The translations under genes and the position numbers were made by a program. This document shows, in pieces, positions 1 through 7,456 of a DNA stretch of 36,011 nt (within the stretch, counting starts at the first letter, position 1; the number at the start of each line of letters is the position of its first letter). Source of the DNA: Bacteroidales bacterium (GTDB lineage Bacteria > Bacteroidota > Bacteroidia > Bacteroidales > Muribaculaceae). The stretch spans positions 26,998-63,008 of the forward strand of contig JAAVFQ010000001.1 in assembly GCA_014800685.1 (NCBI GenBank). Direction: 5' to 3'. The notes beneath the pieces are model-generated. The model ran no database searches and was not told the DNA's origin. It saw nothing but the letters and a program-made list of their open reading frames with translations.

Positions 1-136
1 GCCAAAATACAAAATTACTACATAGTAGCCGCACTTCAAAATAATTATCACATTATTTTACAAGCATGGATGTATATGATAAAAATTGTCTCAAAATCAC
101 TTCGCTGTAAGTGAAAATTAATTTTGAATACTTACC
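1..136 (-). repeat. TTAAGTAAGT-family dispersed repeat, partial copy C1
   Basis: Read on the minus strand, this starts with TAAGTATTCAAAATTAATTTT and continues with AGCGAAGTGATTTTGAGAC. That matches the copy at 7215-7384 (AACGAAGCGATTTTGGAGC), and the outer end matches the right end of the copy at 25143-25329. The inner end contains TAGTAATTTTG, as in the 7215-7384 copy. The terminal TTAAGTAAGT is degenerate here. The family assignment is by eye. Confidence 0.55.
10..40 (-). promoter_or_regulatory. Bacteroidota-type promoter for a gene beyond the left edge
   Basis: On the minus strand the sequence reads TTTG (40-37), 19 bases, then TAATTTTG (17-10). This fits the known Bacteroidota sigma consensus TTTG-N19-21-TAnnTTTG exactly. 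Transcription would run off the left edge, so the target gene is not visible. The promoter lies at the inner end of repeat copy C1. Confidence 0.55.
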
Positions 137-150
137 CTCTGCAAAAAAGA

Positions 151-190
151 AATGCATCCAAAAGTTATGTCAGTAACTTTAGGACGCATT
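151..190 (-). terminator. Intrinsic terminator of the aspS operon
   Basis: The 17-nt arms 151-167 and 174-190 pair with two mismatches around a 6-nt loop. On the minus strand the hairpin is followed by a T-rich run (TCTTTTTT). It lies about 180 bp past the zinc-ribbon stop codon and is the first good terminator after the operon. Confidence 0.6.
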
Positions 191-372
191 CCAAACATGG
201 ACTCTACAATATTTTTTATTTCAAGTGCATGTTCTATAAAATGTTACAAGGTCCCTGAAAAAGGAGCGCTCCTCAGCCGGAAGCCTCCTCTTCCTTCACC
301 GCCTTGATCCATTCCGTCCGGACATGATTCCGACTCATGGATCGATAGGCGGCAGGATAAAATCTTAGAATA

Positions 373-1191
373 TTACTTCTCGGCAGCTTTGCGACGAGAA
401 GTCTTACGCTTGGGAGTAGTCTCCTGAACGGGTTCCTCAATGCCGGCGAGCTGACCGTCTATCATAATGCGACCGCAATATTCGCAGACGATGACCTTCT
501 TGTGCATCTTGATTTCAAGCTGACGCTGGGGTGGGATTCTATTGAAGCATCCGCCGCAAGCGTTTCTCTGTACAGTCACGATGCCGAGGCCGTTGCGGGC
601 ATTTTTGCGGATTCTTTTAAATGCCTTTAGGGTGCGCTCATCAATGACCTCTTCCAGATCTTTAGCCTTAGCCATGATGGCCTCTTCCTGCTCGCGCGTT
701 TCTGAGACGATATCGTTGAGCTCCTTCTTTTTTTCATCAAGGATATGCTCATTGTCAGTCTTCTCTTCGCGTGCATTTTCGATTTCGGCCGTCTTCTGCT
801 CTATCTTTGCCTTTGCGTCGCGGATATTCTTTTCAGCGAGTTCTATTTCGAGAGATTCATACTCCTTTTCTTTCTCAAGAAAAGCGAACTCACGATTGTT
901 CCTCACATTATTTATCTGCTCCTCATACTTGGCGATTTTAGCCTTGTGCTCCTCTATTTCACCGGTTTTGCGGCTGATGAGGTCTTTCAGGTCTACGATT
1001 TCTTCCTGATGCTTTTTGATTCTGGTGTCAAATCGGATTATCTCGTCTTCGAGGTCCTTTACTTCGTGGGGAAGTTCGCCACGGAGAAACTTGATACGGT
1101 CAATGTCAGAAAGATAAGTCTGGAGAGTATAAAGCGCTTTGAGTCGCTCTTCTATGCTACGCTCTTTTTCTTGCTTTTTGTCAGTAGCCAT
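373..1191 (-). CDS. Coiled-coil C4-type zinc-ribbon protein (COG1579-like)
   Basis: A 272-aa cytoplasmic protein. Residues about 40-190 form a long, highly charged coiled coil (repeated E/K heptads). A C-terminal zinc ribbon has C212-GG-C215 and C236-EY-C239, and the tail (261-272) is Lys/Arg rich. This order, helical hairpin then zinc ribbon, is typical of the C4-type zinc-ribbon family (COG1579, Pfam zf-RING_7), proposed to bind nucleic acid; the precise function is unknown. It is the last gene of aspS > nif3-like > this gene, with 37 bp between it and the Nif3-like gene. Neighbourhood with a Nif3-like protein is, as I recall, common in Bacteroidota. The start at 1191 (MATDKK) is the only reasonable one. 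Confidence 0.85.
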   Translation of the reverse strand: MATDKKQEKERSIEERLKALYTLQTYLSDIDRIKFLRGELPHEVKDLEDEIIRFDTRIKKHQEEIVDLKDLISRKTGEIEEHKAKIAKYEEQINNVRNNREFAFLEKEKEYESLEIELAEKNIRDAKAKIEQKTAEIENAREEKTDNEHILDEKKKELNDIVSETREQEEAIMAKAKDLEEVIDERTLKAFKRIRKNARNGLGIVTVQRNACGGCFNRIPPQRQLEIKMHKKVIVCEYCGRIMIDGQLAGIEEPVQETTPKRKTSRRKAAEK

Positions 1192-1228
1192 ATTGTGGTT
1201 TTGATATGTATTTTAAACTATTATGAAG

Positions 1229-2014
1229 TCAGAGGAAAGATATGGGGTTAGTGTCGGTCTCAGCTCTGCAGATGGCTAAGTCGCCGAAGTTCTTGCGAAG
1301 GATGCGAGCCAGAATTTTGGTTGCGCAGAGTTCGCTTTCATAATGCCCTATGTCGGCGAGCAGAAGTTCAGGACCCCAAGTGGTGAAGTCATGATACTTC
1401 AGGTCTCCGGTGATATAGCAGTCCGCTCCCTTCTCAAAAGCCAGAGGAATGAACTCGGCGCCGGCACCTCCGCAGACGGCCACGCGCCTGATGACTATCT
1501 GGGGCGACTGTGCGGAATATCTGAGATGTCTCACGTCAAACGTATTCTTGATGCGTCGCAGAAGTTCAAGTGTCGGAGTGGGAGCTATGTCGCCTATTAT
1601 GCCGAGGCCGGTGTCGGCATCTGCGCTGCCGGGTGAAAGCACGCTGACGTTCTCCAATTCAAGCGAGTGGGCTATCTCATAGCTCACTCCACGCCGAGCT
1701 GAGTCCAGATTGGTGTGAGCCGAATAGATGGCTATATTGTCGCGGATGGCGCGTGCTACTATTCGCTCTGTCGGAGTGCTCCCGGAGATCCTCTTCAGCC
1801 CTTTGAAGAGAAGGGGGTGGTGAGAGATGATGATGTCACACTCTCTGCGCACTGCTTCGTCAAGTATCTCTTCTGTCACGTCAAGACATACGAGGGCACC
1901 ATTGACCTCCATATCCGGATTGCCTATCTGGAGCCCGGTATTGTCATAAGACTCCTGAAGACTCTTGGGGGCAAACTTTTCTATTGCTTCGGCTATTTCC
2001 TTTACTTGAGGCAT
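1229..2014 (-). CDS. Nif3-like dinuclear metal centre protein
   Basis: A 261-aa protein of the Nif3/YbgI/DUF34 family, which forms toroidal hexamers binding two metal ions per subunit. The biochemical role is unsettled (a GTP cyclohydrolase I type 2 annotation is common but poorly supported). Metal-ligand motifs are visible: ISHHPLLFKG, YSAHTNLD and, near the C-terminus, DIGHYESE. The length fits the short form that lacks the central insert. I chose the ATG at 2014 (MPQVKEIAEAIEKF); the open frame extends to 2125, but that would run well into the aspS coding sequence and adds 37 residues without family resemblance. It sits 31 bp after aspS and is surely cotranscribed with it. Confidence 0.9.
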   Translation of the reverse strand: MPQVKEIAEAIEKFAPKSLQESYDNTGLQIGNPDMEVNGALVCLDVTEEILDEAVRRECDIIISHHPLLFKGLKRISGSTPTERIVARAIRDNIAIYSAHTNLDSARRGVSYEIAHSLELENVSVLSPGSADADTGLGIIGDIAPTPTLELLRRIKNTFDVRHLRYSAQSPQIVIRRVAVCGGAGAEFIPLAFEKGADCYITGDLKYHDFTTWGPELLLADIGHYESELCATKILARILRKNFGDLAICRAETDTNPISFL

Positions 2015-2045
2015 TCTCAGTGATGAGTTGGTTTTAAAATATACT

Positions 2046-3809
2046 TCAGTCCTTCTTTTCAGGAAGAGTAATGGTGAGGTTAAGCTCCTCAAGCTGCGAG
2101 TCATCGATGGGAGAGGGTGACTCATTCATTACATCGCGGCCGGAATTGTTTTTGGGGAAAGCAATTACGTCCCGGATAGTATCAAGGCCTGCGAGTATCG
2201 ACACAAATCTGTCGAAGCCGAGTGCCAGACCTCCGTGTGGCGGTGCTCCATATTTGAATGCGTTCATCAGGAAGCCGAACTGCTCGTGAGCTCTTTCGGG
2301 AGTGAAGCCAAGGAGCTCAAACATGGTATCCTGAAGCTGGCTGTCATGGATACGTATGGAGCCTCCTCCAAGCTCAGTGCCGTTGACGACAATGTCGTAG
2401 GCGGTGGCTCTCACATTGCCGGTATCGGTCTTGAGCAGAGGGATGTCTTCAGGGTTGGGCGCCGTGAAGGGGTGATGCATTGCATAGAATCGCTGGGTCT
2501 CCTCATCCCATTCGAAGAGAGGAAAGTCTATAACCCAGAGTGGAGCAAAGACATTCTTGTCGCGGAGTCCGAGACGTTCGCCCATTTCGAGACGCAGGTC
2601 GCAGAGCTGTTTTCTTACCTTCATGGCAGGTCCGCTCATGACAAGGAGGAGGTCGCCGGGTTTTGCCTCCATCTTCTCAGCCCAGGCGCGGAGATCTTCT
2701 TCAGAGAAGAATTTGCCCACTGAGCTCTTGATGTCGCCGTTCTCTTCAATCTTGACCCAGACGAGACCCTTAGCACCCGTTTGCGGACGCTTCACGAAGT
2801 CGGTAAGCTGGTCAAGCTGCTTGCGGGTATACGACGCGCATCCGGGCACGCAGATGCCCACTGTGAGTTCGGCATCATCCATCACTGCGAAGCCATGTCC
2901 TTTCACCAGGTCGGTCAGCTCCACAAATTGCATTCCGAATCTCAGGTCAGGCTTGTCGCTGCCATAGAGGCGCATGGCGTCATGCCACGTCATTCTCAGG
3001 AAAGGCTCAGTGTAGTCTATTCCTTTCACATATTTGAAGATATGCTTTATAAGGCCTTCAAACATCTCTATGACATCCTCCTGCTCCACGAAGCTCATCT
3101 CGCAGTCTATCTGCGTGAATTCGGGCTGACGGTCTGCGCGAAGGTCTTCATCGCGGAAGCATTTTGCTATCTGGAAGTATCGGTCATAGCCGCTCACCAT
3201 CAGGAGCTGCTTGAAGATCTGCGGGCTCTGCGGGAGCGCATAAAACTCTCCGGGGTTCATTCTGGATGGCACCACGAAGTCTCGTGCACCCTCAGGAGTG
3301 GATTTCACCAGTATAGGCGTCTCAATTTCAAGAAAACCCTTTGAGTCAAGATAACGTCTTATCTCGAAAGCCATTTTGTGGCGAAGCTCCAGATTCTCTT
3401 TCACGCAATTTCTGCGAAGGTCGAGATAGCGGTATTTCATTCTGAGGTCGTCGCCTCCGTCGGTATTATCCTCAATGGTAAAGGGTGGTATCTCACTCTT
3501 GTTGAGCACCTCCACATCATCAGCTATGATTTCTATCTCGCCGGTGGGGAGATTGCTGTTCTTACTCTGACGCTCGCTGACCGTGCCGGAAATGCGCACT
3601 ACATATTCGCGTCCGAGCGAGTTGGCCTTTTCGCAGAGCTCTGCGTTAACTTCATTATTGAAGACTACCTGAGTGATGCCGTATCTGTCACGGAGGTCAA
3701 CGAAGGTCATGCCTCCGAGCTTGCGGGTGCGTTGCACCCACCCGGCGAGAGTTACTTTCTTGCCGGCATCAGCAAGGCGGAGTTGACCACAAGTATGGTT
3801 TCTATACAT
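2046..3809 (-). CDS. aspS: Aspartate--tRNA ligase
   Basis: A 587-aa class IIb aminoacyl-tRNA synthetase that charges tRNA-Asp. Visible parts: an N-terminal OB-fold anticodon-binding domain (about 1-105, [20 protein letters not shown]), class II motif 2 ([19 protein letters not shown]), the bacterial GAD insertion domain in the middle, and motif 3 near the C-terminus ([16 protein letters not shown]). Length is normal for bacterial AspS. It is the first gene of a three-gene operon. A promoter is visible about 150 bp upstream (3958-3989), so the leader RNA would include repeat copy C2, whose end lies only 9 bp before the ATG at 3809. Confidence 0.97.
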   Translation of the reverse strand: MYRNHTCGQLRLADAGKKVTLAGWVQRTRKLGGMTFVDLRDRYGITQVVFNNEVNAELCEKANSLGREYVVRISGTVSERQSKNSNLPTGEIEIIADDVEVLNKSEIPPFTIEDNTDGGDDLRMKYRYLDLRRNCVKENLELRHKMAFEIRRYLDSKGFLEIETPILVKSTPEGARDFVVPSRMNPGEFYALPQSPQIFKQLLMVSGYDRYFQIAKCFRDEDLRADRQPEFTQIDCEMSFVEQEDVIEMFEGLIKHIFKYVKGIDYTEPFLRMTWHDAMRLYGSDKPDLRFGMQFVELTDLVKGHGFAVMDDAELTVGICVPGCASYTRKQLDQLTDFVKRPQTGAKGLVWVKIEENGDIKSSVGKFFSEEDLRAWAEKMEAKPGDLLLVMSGPAMKVRKQLCDLRLEMGERLGLRDKNVFAPLWVIDFPLFEWDEETQRFYAMHHPFTAPNPEDIPLLKTDTGNVRATAYDIVVNGTELGGGSIRIHDSQLQDTMFELLGFTPERAHEQFGFLMNAFKYGAPPHGGLALGFDRFVSILAGLDTIRDVIAFPKNNSGRDVMNESPSPIDDSQLEELNLTITLPEKKD

Positions 3810-3817
3810 CCTGGTTC

Positions 3818-3885
3818 AAAGTAAGTTCTAAAAATTAAACGATATATGGAAGATAAAACTCTTCTTCTATAAAAACTCGTGCTTT
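3818..3885 (+). repeat. TTAAGTAAGT-family dispersed repeat, end-only copy C2
   Basis: AAAGTAAGTTCTAAAAATTAAACG and the following approx. 45 bp match the reverse complement of the right end of copy C8 (35560-35618) closely, through ATATATGG(A/G)AGAT and ACTCTT...TATAAAA.CTCGT. The match fades after about 65 bp. The end lies 9 bp upstream of the aspS start codon, inside the presumed aspS leader. Confidence 0.65.
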
Positions 3886-3957
3886 TGCGCTAATTTTTTT
3901 ATGCCGCTGACATAAGGATACAATGCACCCTTTTGCGCGCGCTTATAATTCAAGATG

Positions 3958-3989
3958 CAAAATTAATAAATTTTATCCGAATATGCAAG
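3958..3989 (-). promoter_or_regulatory. Promoter of the aspS operon
   Basis: On the minus strand: CTTG (3989-3986), 20 bases, TAATTTTG (3965-3958). This matches the Bacteroidota consensus with one mismatch in the -33 box. It implies a leader of about 140 nt before aspS. Confidence 0.5.
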
Positions 3990-4070
3990 ACCCCGGTCCA
4001 GAACATTTCTCAGTCGTGGAATTATTGAAAAAAATCACCGATTTTTTATTATCAATCCAACTATAATACT

Positions 4071-4078
4071 TAACTTTG
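4071..4078 (+). promoter_or_regulatory. Candidate -7 element for the START-like/permease operon
   Basis: TAACTTTG fits TAnnTTTG exactly, 27 bp before the ATG at 4105. No good TTTG is present 19-21 bases upstream; that region is T rich (4042-4050). Confidence 0.4.
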
Positions 4079-4104
4079 AGCCCGATTTTATCGAAGACAA
4101 GATT

Positions 4105-4488
4105 ATGGCGAAAGAAAAAATTACCATACAGTATATTCTAAAGAGTATTCCGGAATCTCTTCTTTGGTCGTTTATCTCTGACGATGCCGGCCTTTCCACC
4201 TGGTATGCCGACAATGTCACTCATTTCGGCAAAAGACATGAGTTTACCTGGGACGGATACACGGAGGCCGCTGACCTCCTTGACTATAAAGACCTGGAGT
4301 TTATCAGATTCAGGCGTGAAGGCTCGGAGCCCGATGAGTATTGGGAGCTTCGTATATCCGTAGATGAAGTGACCGACAACACTGTGCTTACTATAACTGA
4401 CTTTTCCGAGCCTGATGAGATGGAGGATGACATCAGCCTCTGGAATGCGCAGATCGAACAACTCAAAGACCGTCTGGGCTGCCGCTGA
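4105..4488 (+). CDS. START-like (AHSA1-related) domain protein
   Basis: A 127-aa soluble protein. The N-terminal pattern (helix, then SIPESLLWSFISDDAGLSTWYADNV) and the following beta-rich part (HEFTWDG, ELRISVDEV, TVLTITDF) look like the helix-grip START/AHSA1 fold; Bacteroidota relatives are annotated as START-like domain-containing proteins. Ligand and function are unknown. The C-terminal helix (DDISLWNAQIEQLKDRLG) fits the fold. It is 37 bp upstream of the LptF/G-type permease and in the same direction, so they are probably cotranscribed; a link to envelope lipids is only a guess from that context. Confidence 0.8.
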   Translation: MAKEKITIQYILKSIPESLLWSFISDDAGLSTWYADNVTHFGKRHEFTWDGYTEAADLLDYKDLEFIRFRREGSEPDEYWELRISVDEVTDNTVLTITDFSEPDEMEDDISLWNAQIEQLKDRLGCR

Positions 4489-4525
4489 GCGCCGCTCCGG
4501 ATTGGTCTGTTGAAATAGTCTGTTG

Positions 4526-6412
4526 ATGAGGATTATTAAACGCCTTCACCTGTTTATCCTTCAGAGCTTTCTGCCTCTCTTCGCGATGACATTCTTCATC
4601 GTGCTCTTCATCGTGCTCATGCAATTCCTCTGGAAGTATATCGATGATCTGGTGGGTAAGGGGCTCTCCGTAGGATTGCTCGGTGAGTTATTCTTCTATG
4701 CGGCGGTCAGCATGGTGCCTATGGCTCTTCCACTCGCCATTCTCCTGGCTTCGCTGATGACCTTCGGCAATCTCGGTGAGAAGTTTGAGCTCACTGCCAT
4801 GAAGGCCTCCGGCATATCCCTTCTCAGGGTGATGGCTCCTCTGATTATTCTCGTCTCGGGCATCAGCGTCGGAGCTTTCTTCTTTCAGAATGATGTCCTC
4901 CCGCGCGCGCAGGTGAAGATGTGGACTCTGCTCTTCTCCATGAGGCAGAAATCGCCGGAAGTGGAGATCCCGCAAGGGGTTTTCTATGACCAGATTCCCG
5001 GATATTCACTCTATGTGAAACATAAAAATCAGGATACCGGACTCCTTTATGGAGTCATGATATATGATATCAGGGAGGCCGGAGAGAATGCCACTATCCT
5101 TCTTGCCGACTCGGCTCAGCTTGCTTTCACTCCCGACAATAGATATCTGTATCTTCATTTATATTATGGCGAGCAGTTTGAAAACCTCAGAGAGCAGGGA
5201 CCTTCTGACAGCAACGTTCCCTTCCGCAGGGAGAGTTTCGAGGATAAGGAGATCCTGATACCCTTTGATGCCAACTTCAACAGGCTCAATGAGGAGGGTA
5301 TGCGCAAGCAATACGTGGGTAAAAACATAGCCCAGCTCAGAGAGTCGATTGACTCCATCGCACTCCGCATCGACTCAATAGGAGATGTGTATGCCGAAGG
5401 CCTGAAGGGTGATTTTGACGTGAGATTCGGCTCTGATGAGTCTACTATGCGCAGACTCAAGAGCAGAAAAGAAACAGTAAAGGCGGCATCACTTTCTCTC
5501 GACTCGCTTTTGCTGCGGGAGGAGCCATCGCGCAGAAACATGATATATGAGTCGGCCGCTATGCAGGCCCGAAATCTTTCGCAGAATTATGAATTCAAAT
5601 CCGTCTCTTTCGACGACGAGAAGAGAGTGAAGAGGCGAAATGAAATCGAGCTTATCAAGAAATTTACCCTCTCGGTGGCCTGCCTGATTATGTTCTTCAT
5701 CGGCGCTCCTCTTGGTGCAATTATCAGGAAGGGTGGTATCGGCACCCCTCTGGTGATTTCCGTGCTTCTATTTCTTGTCTACTATATCATAGACAATACG
5801 GGATATAAAATGGCCAGAGACGGACGATGGAATGTAGAGTTCGGTATATGGCTCTCTACTATTGTCCTCGCGCCTCTCGGCATTTATGTCACTTACAAGG
5901 CCATGAATGATTCCGCACTCTTTGATAAGGACGCATGGATGCGCGTCTTCCGGCGGTTTATTCCTGAGAAGAGAGTCAGAAAAGTGGTCTATAAGGAGGT
6001 GACGTTTGCTGAAATATCGGCAAATGTAGGGAAATGGCGTCTCCATACGCTCCGTGAGGAATGTGGGGCCTTCATCCGGAAAAACGGCAAAGCACAGTCT
6101 TATACTGAATATTTCAAAGCCGGAATGGATCTCACGATGCTGAAGACTATCTCTTCCACACTTGAAGGTACAGTCTCTTATCTTGCCGACTCTCAGGACA
6201 AGAGGGTGATAGGACTTCTCAATAATTTCCCGGTGATTCACACTTCGCGCCTTATTTCAATCGGAGGTCCGGAGTGGCTAAGGATCGCGCTGATGTATTT
6301 CTTCCCCATAGGCATCTTTGTATGGCTTGCCGGAGTGCGCCGTCAGCGAAAGGCTATTGAGGAGGTGACTCTTACTGATAAGGTCGCCGCTCAGGTGACA
6401 GAGGCGCTATAA
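4526..6412 (+). CDS. LptF/LptG-type (YjgP/YjgQ) permease, long form
   Basis: A 628-aa inner-membrane protein of the LptF/LptG family, whose members form the transmembrane part of the ABC machine that extracts lipopolysaccharide for transport. Membrane segments are at about 13-36, 56-80, 100-121, 380-400, 408-426, 438-458 and 585-603. The hydrophilic region 125-375 would be the periplasmic beta-jellyroll domain. The family signature GNLGEKFELTAMKASGIS follows the second membrane segment. It is much longer than E. coli LptF/G (about 360 aa): residues about 465-583 are an extra soluble domain followed by one more membrane helix. I take the ATG at 4526; a TTG one codon earlier also opens the frame. 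A terminator follows at 6473-6506. Whether it acts as LptF or LptG cannot be told here. Confidence 0.88.
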   Translation: MRIIKRLHLFILQSFLPLFAMTFFIVLFIVLMQFLWKYIDDLVGKGLSVGLLGELFFYAAVSMVPMALPLAILLASLMTFGNLGEKFELTAMKASGISLLRVMAPLIILVSGISVGAFFFQNDVLPRAQVKMWTLLFSMRQKSPEVEIPQGVFYDQIPGYSLYVKHKNQDTGLLYGVMIYDIREAGENATILLADSAQLAFTPDNRYLYLHLYYGEQFENLREQGPSDSNVPFRRESFEDKEILIPFDANFNRLNEEGMRKQYVGKNIAQLRESIDSIALRIDSIGDVYAEGLKGDFDVRFGSDESTMRRLKSRKETVKAASLSLDSLLLREEPSRRNMIYESAAMQARNLSQNYEFKSVSFDDEKRVKRRNEIELIKKFTLSVACLIMFFIGAPLGAIIRKGGIGTPLVISVLLFLVYYIIDNTGYKMARDGRWNVEFGIWLSTIVLAPLGIYVTYKAMNDSALFDKDAWMRVFRRFIPEKRVRKVVYKEVTFAEISANVGKWRLHTLREECGAFIRKNGKAQSYTEYFKAGMDLTMLKTISSTLEGTVSYLADSQDKRVIGLLNNFPVIHTSRLISIGGPEWLRIALMYFFPIGIFVWLAGVRRQRKAIEEVTLTDKVAAQVTEAL

Positions 6413-6472
6413 CACCTGTGGACCTCTATGATAATAGGGACACTTACATTCTCTTAAAACATATCCTAATGC

Positions 6473-6506
6473 AAAAAGAAGCCGCTCTCACGAGTGACTT
6501 CTTTTT
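6473..6506 (+). terminator. Intrinsic terminator after the LptF/G-type permease
   Basis: Arms 6473-6487 and 6492-6506 (AAAAAGAAG...CTC / GAG...CTTCTTTTT) pair with one mismatch and one wobble. A T-rich tail follows (TTTTTATTA). It lies 60 bp after the permease stop codon. Confidence 0.75.
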
Positions 6507-6739
6507 ATTAACAAGATTCCTCTTATTAATCTTCAACTTAAATGAACAAAAATTATCTTCTTTCACTCATATAACATTCACGCCGGAAAAATTGTTCTGA
6601 GATTTTAAGAAAAAAATTTGGGAATTTTTGAAGAATGTCGGTTTTGCTGACCTTATTACCGAATATTTAAGTAGTTATAGTGTCACTTTGTAAATATTTT
6701 GAATGACAAATGTCGTCTCAAAAATCTTAAAAAAACTGA

Positions 6740-6773
6740 AACAGCGGCTTTTCAGAGATGAAAAACCGCTGTT
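6740..6773 (-). terminator. Intrinsic terminator of the small coiled-coil gene
   Basis: Arms 6740-6753 and 6760-6773 (AACAGCGG.TTTTC type) pair with one mismatch. On the minus strand the hairpin is followed by CAGTTTTTTTAAG. It is 27 bp past the stop codon of the gene at 6800-7180. Confidence 0.75.
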
Positions 6774-6799
6774 GGTGGGGATGATTCCGGAGTGTGAAT

Positions 6800-7180
6800 T
6801 CACTTCTGAAGCTCTTCAAGCTTCTTGCGAATCTCCTCCTGCTGACGTTCGAGGTCAGTTATCATTGCTATGCGAATCTTCTCCTGGGCATCATTCAGGT
6901 CGGAATGCAGAGAGTCTATGCTGGCGTGAAGTTCGCTAATGTCTTCCGAGGAAAGATTTGAGGCAGCCTTGAAGGCCTTGCGCAAATTCTCTATGCTGAG
7001 AGATATGGCCTCCATGCTATTCTCTTTAACATTCTTTTTCCGCATACGCGATTCCCAGTTCTTGAGCGATATATACTGATGCTCCAAGCTTTTGGCGCGG
7101 AAGCGGTCTATCATTTCCTGGCTCTTACCCCGCAGATAGAGAGGGCTCAGGCGTTCTACGGTCTCTTTCTTTGTGCTCAT
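6800..7180 (-). CDS. Small charged coiled-coil protein, function unknown
   Basis: 126 aa, not recognised. Strongly charged and almost wholly alpha-helical: basic in the first half (about 1-55, including RMRKKNVKEN), acidic and coiled-coil-like in the second (about 60-126, ending DLERQQEEIRKKLEELQK). No signal peptide, membrane segment, cysteines or catalytic motif. The gene is supported by a matching promoter (7219-7250) and a good terminator (6740-6773), so it is a single-gene transcript. Its promoter lies at the inner edge of repeat copy C3. Confidence 0.7.
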   Translation of the reverse strand: MSTKKETVERLSPLYLRGKSQEMIDRFRAKSLEHQYISLKNWESRMRKKNVKENSMEAISLSIENLRKAFKAASNLSSEDISELHASIDSLHSDLNDAQEKIRIAMITDLERQQEEIRKKLEELQK

Positions 7181-7214
7181 CGGCGTTTTGAGATTTTATT
7201 GGAGATTGGTTTGA

Positions 7215-7384
7215 ATTGCAAAATTACTAAAAAAGAATCATTCGGGCAACTTCGTTCGTTCACTCTCGCTCAGTGCCCTAAAAGTAAACACTGAAAGATG
7301 CATATATCATCCATCGCTTCGCCGGAAAATTAGCTCCAAAATCGCTTCGTTTTATATGTGCATTAAATTTTCTCACTTACTTAA
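7215..7384 (-). repeat. TTAAGTAAGT-family dispersed repeat, near-full copy C3
   Basis: On the minus strand it begins TTAAGTAAGTGAGAAAATTT and continues with ACGAAGCGATTTTGGAGCT, CCGGCGAAGCG and TATATGCATCT. These align in order with copy C8 (ACGAGGCGATTTCCGAGGT, TCGGCTGAGCG, TATAAGCATCT). The second end is not clear; the copy seems to finish around TAGTAATTTTG, which is a promoter element. It fills most of the gap between the coiled-coil gene and parC. Confidence 0.65.
7219..7250 (-). promoter_or_regulatory. Promoter of the small coiled-coil gene
   Basis: On the minus strand: GTTG (7250-7247), 20 bases, TAATTTTG (7226-7219), about 39 bp before the ATG at 7180. The -33 box has one mismatch to TTTG. 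Confidence 0.5.
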
Positions 7385-7456
7385 TGAAGCATTCTTACTC
7401 TTTTTCTCAATATTTTTTATTAACTTTACACTCTAAATATCCCCAATTTTAATCAG

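Larger units (their letters stand above)
1..372. other. Non-coding left end, 372 bp
   Basis: This stretch holds repeat copy C1 with its promoter (1-136) and a minus-strand terminator (151-190). The remaining part, 191-372, is transcribed downstream of the zinc-ribbon gene. I see no convincing gene there, only a 21-codon minus-strand ORF at 273-338 with no supporting evidence. Confidence 0.5.
6413..6799. other. AT-rich intergenic region, 387 bp
   Basis: Two convergent genes end here. The region holds a terminator for the permease (6473-6506) and one for the minus-strand coiled-coil gene (6740-6773). The part between (6507-6737) is AT rich; I see no gene, RNA or clear promoter in it. Confidence 0.5.

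Noticed and set aside
273-338. Possible 21-codon minus-strand ORF (MSRNHVRTEWIKAVKEEEASG) after the zinc-ribbon gene
   Set aside because: Too short to support; no recognised family, and the frame is simply open into the upstream gene. Kept only as a remark.
1229-2125. Longer start for the Nif3-like gene at 2125
   Set aside because: It would overlap aspS by 80 bp and the added residues do not look like the family; the ATG at 2014 fits.
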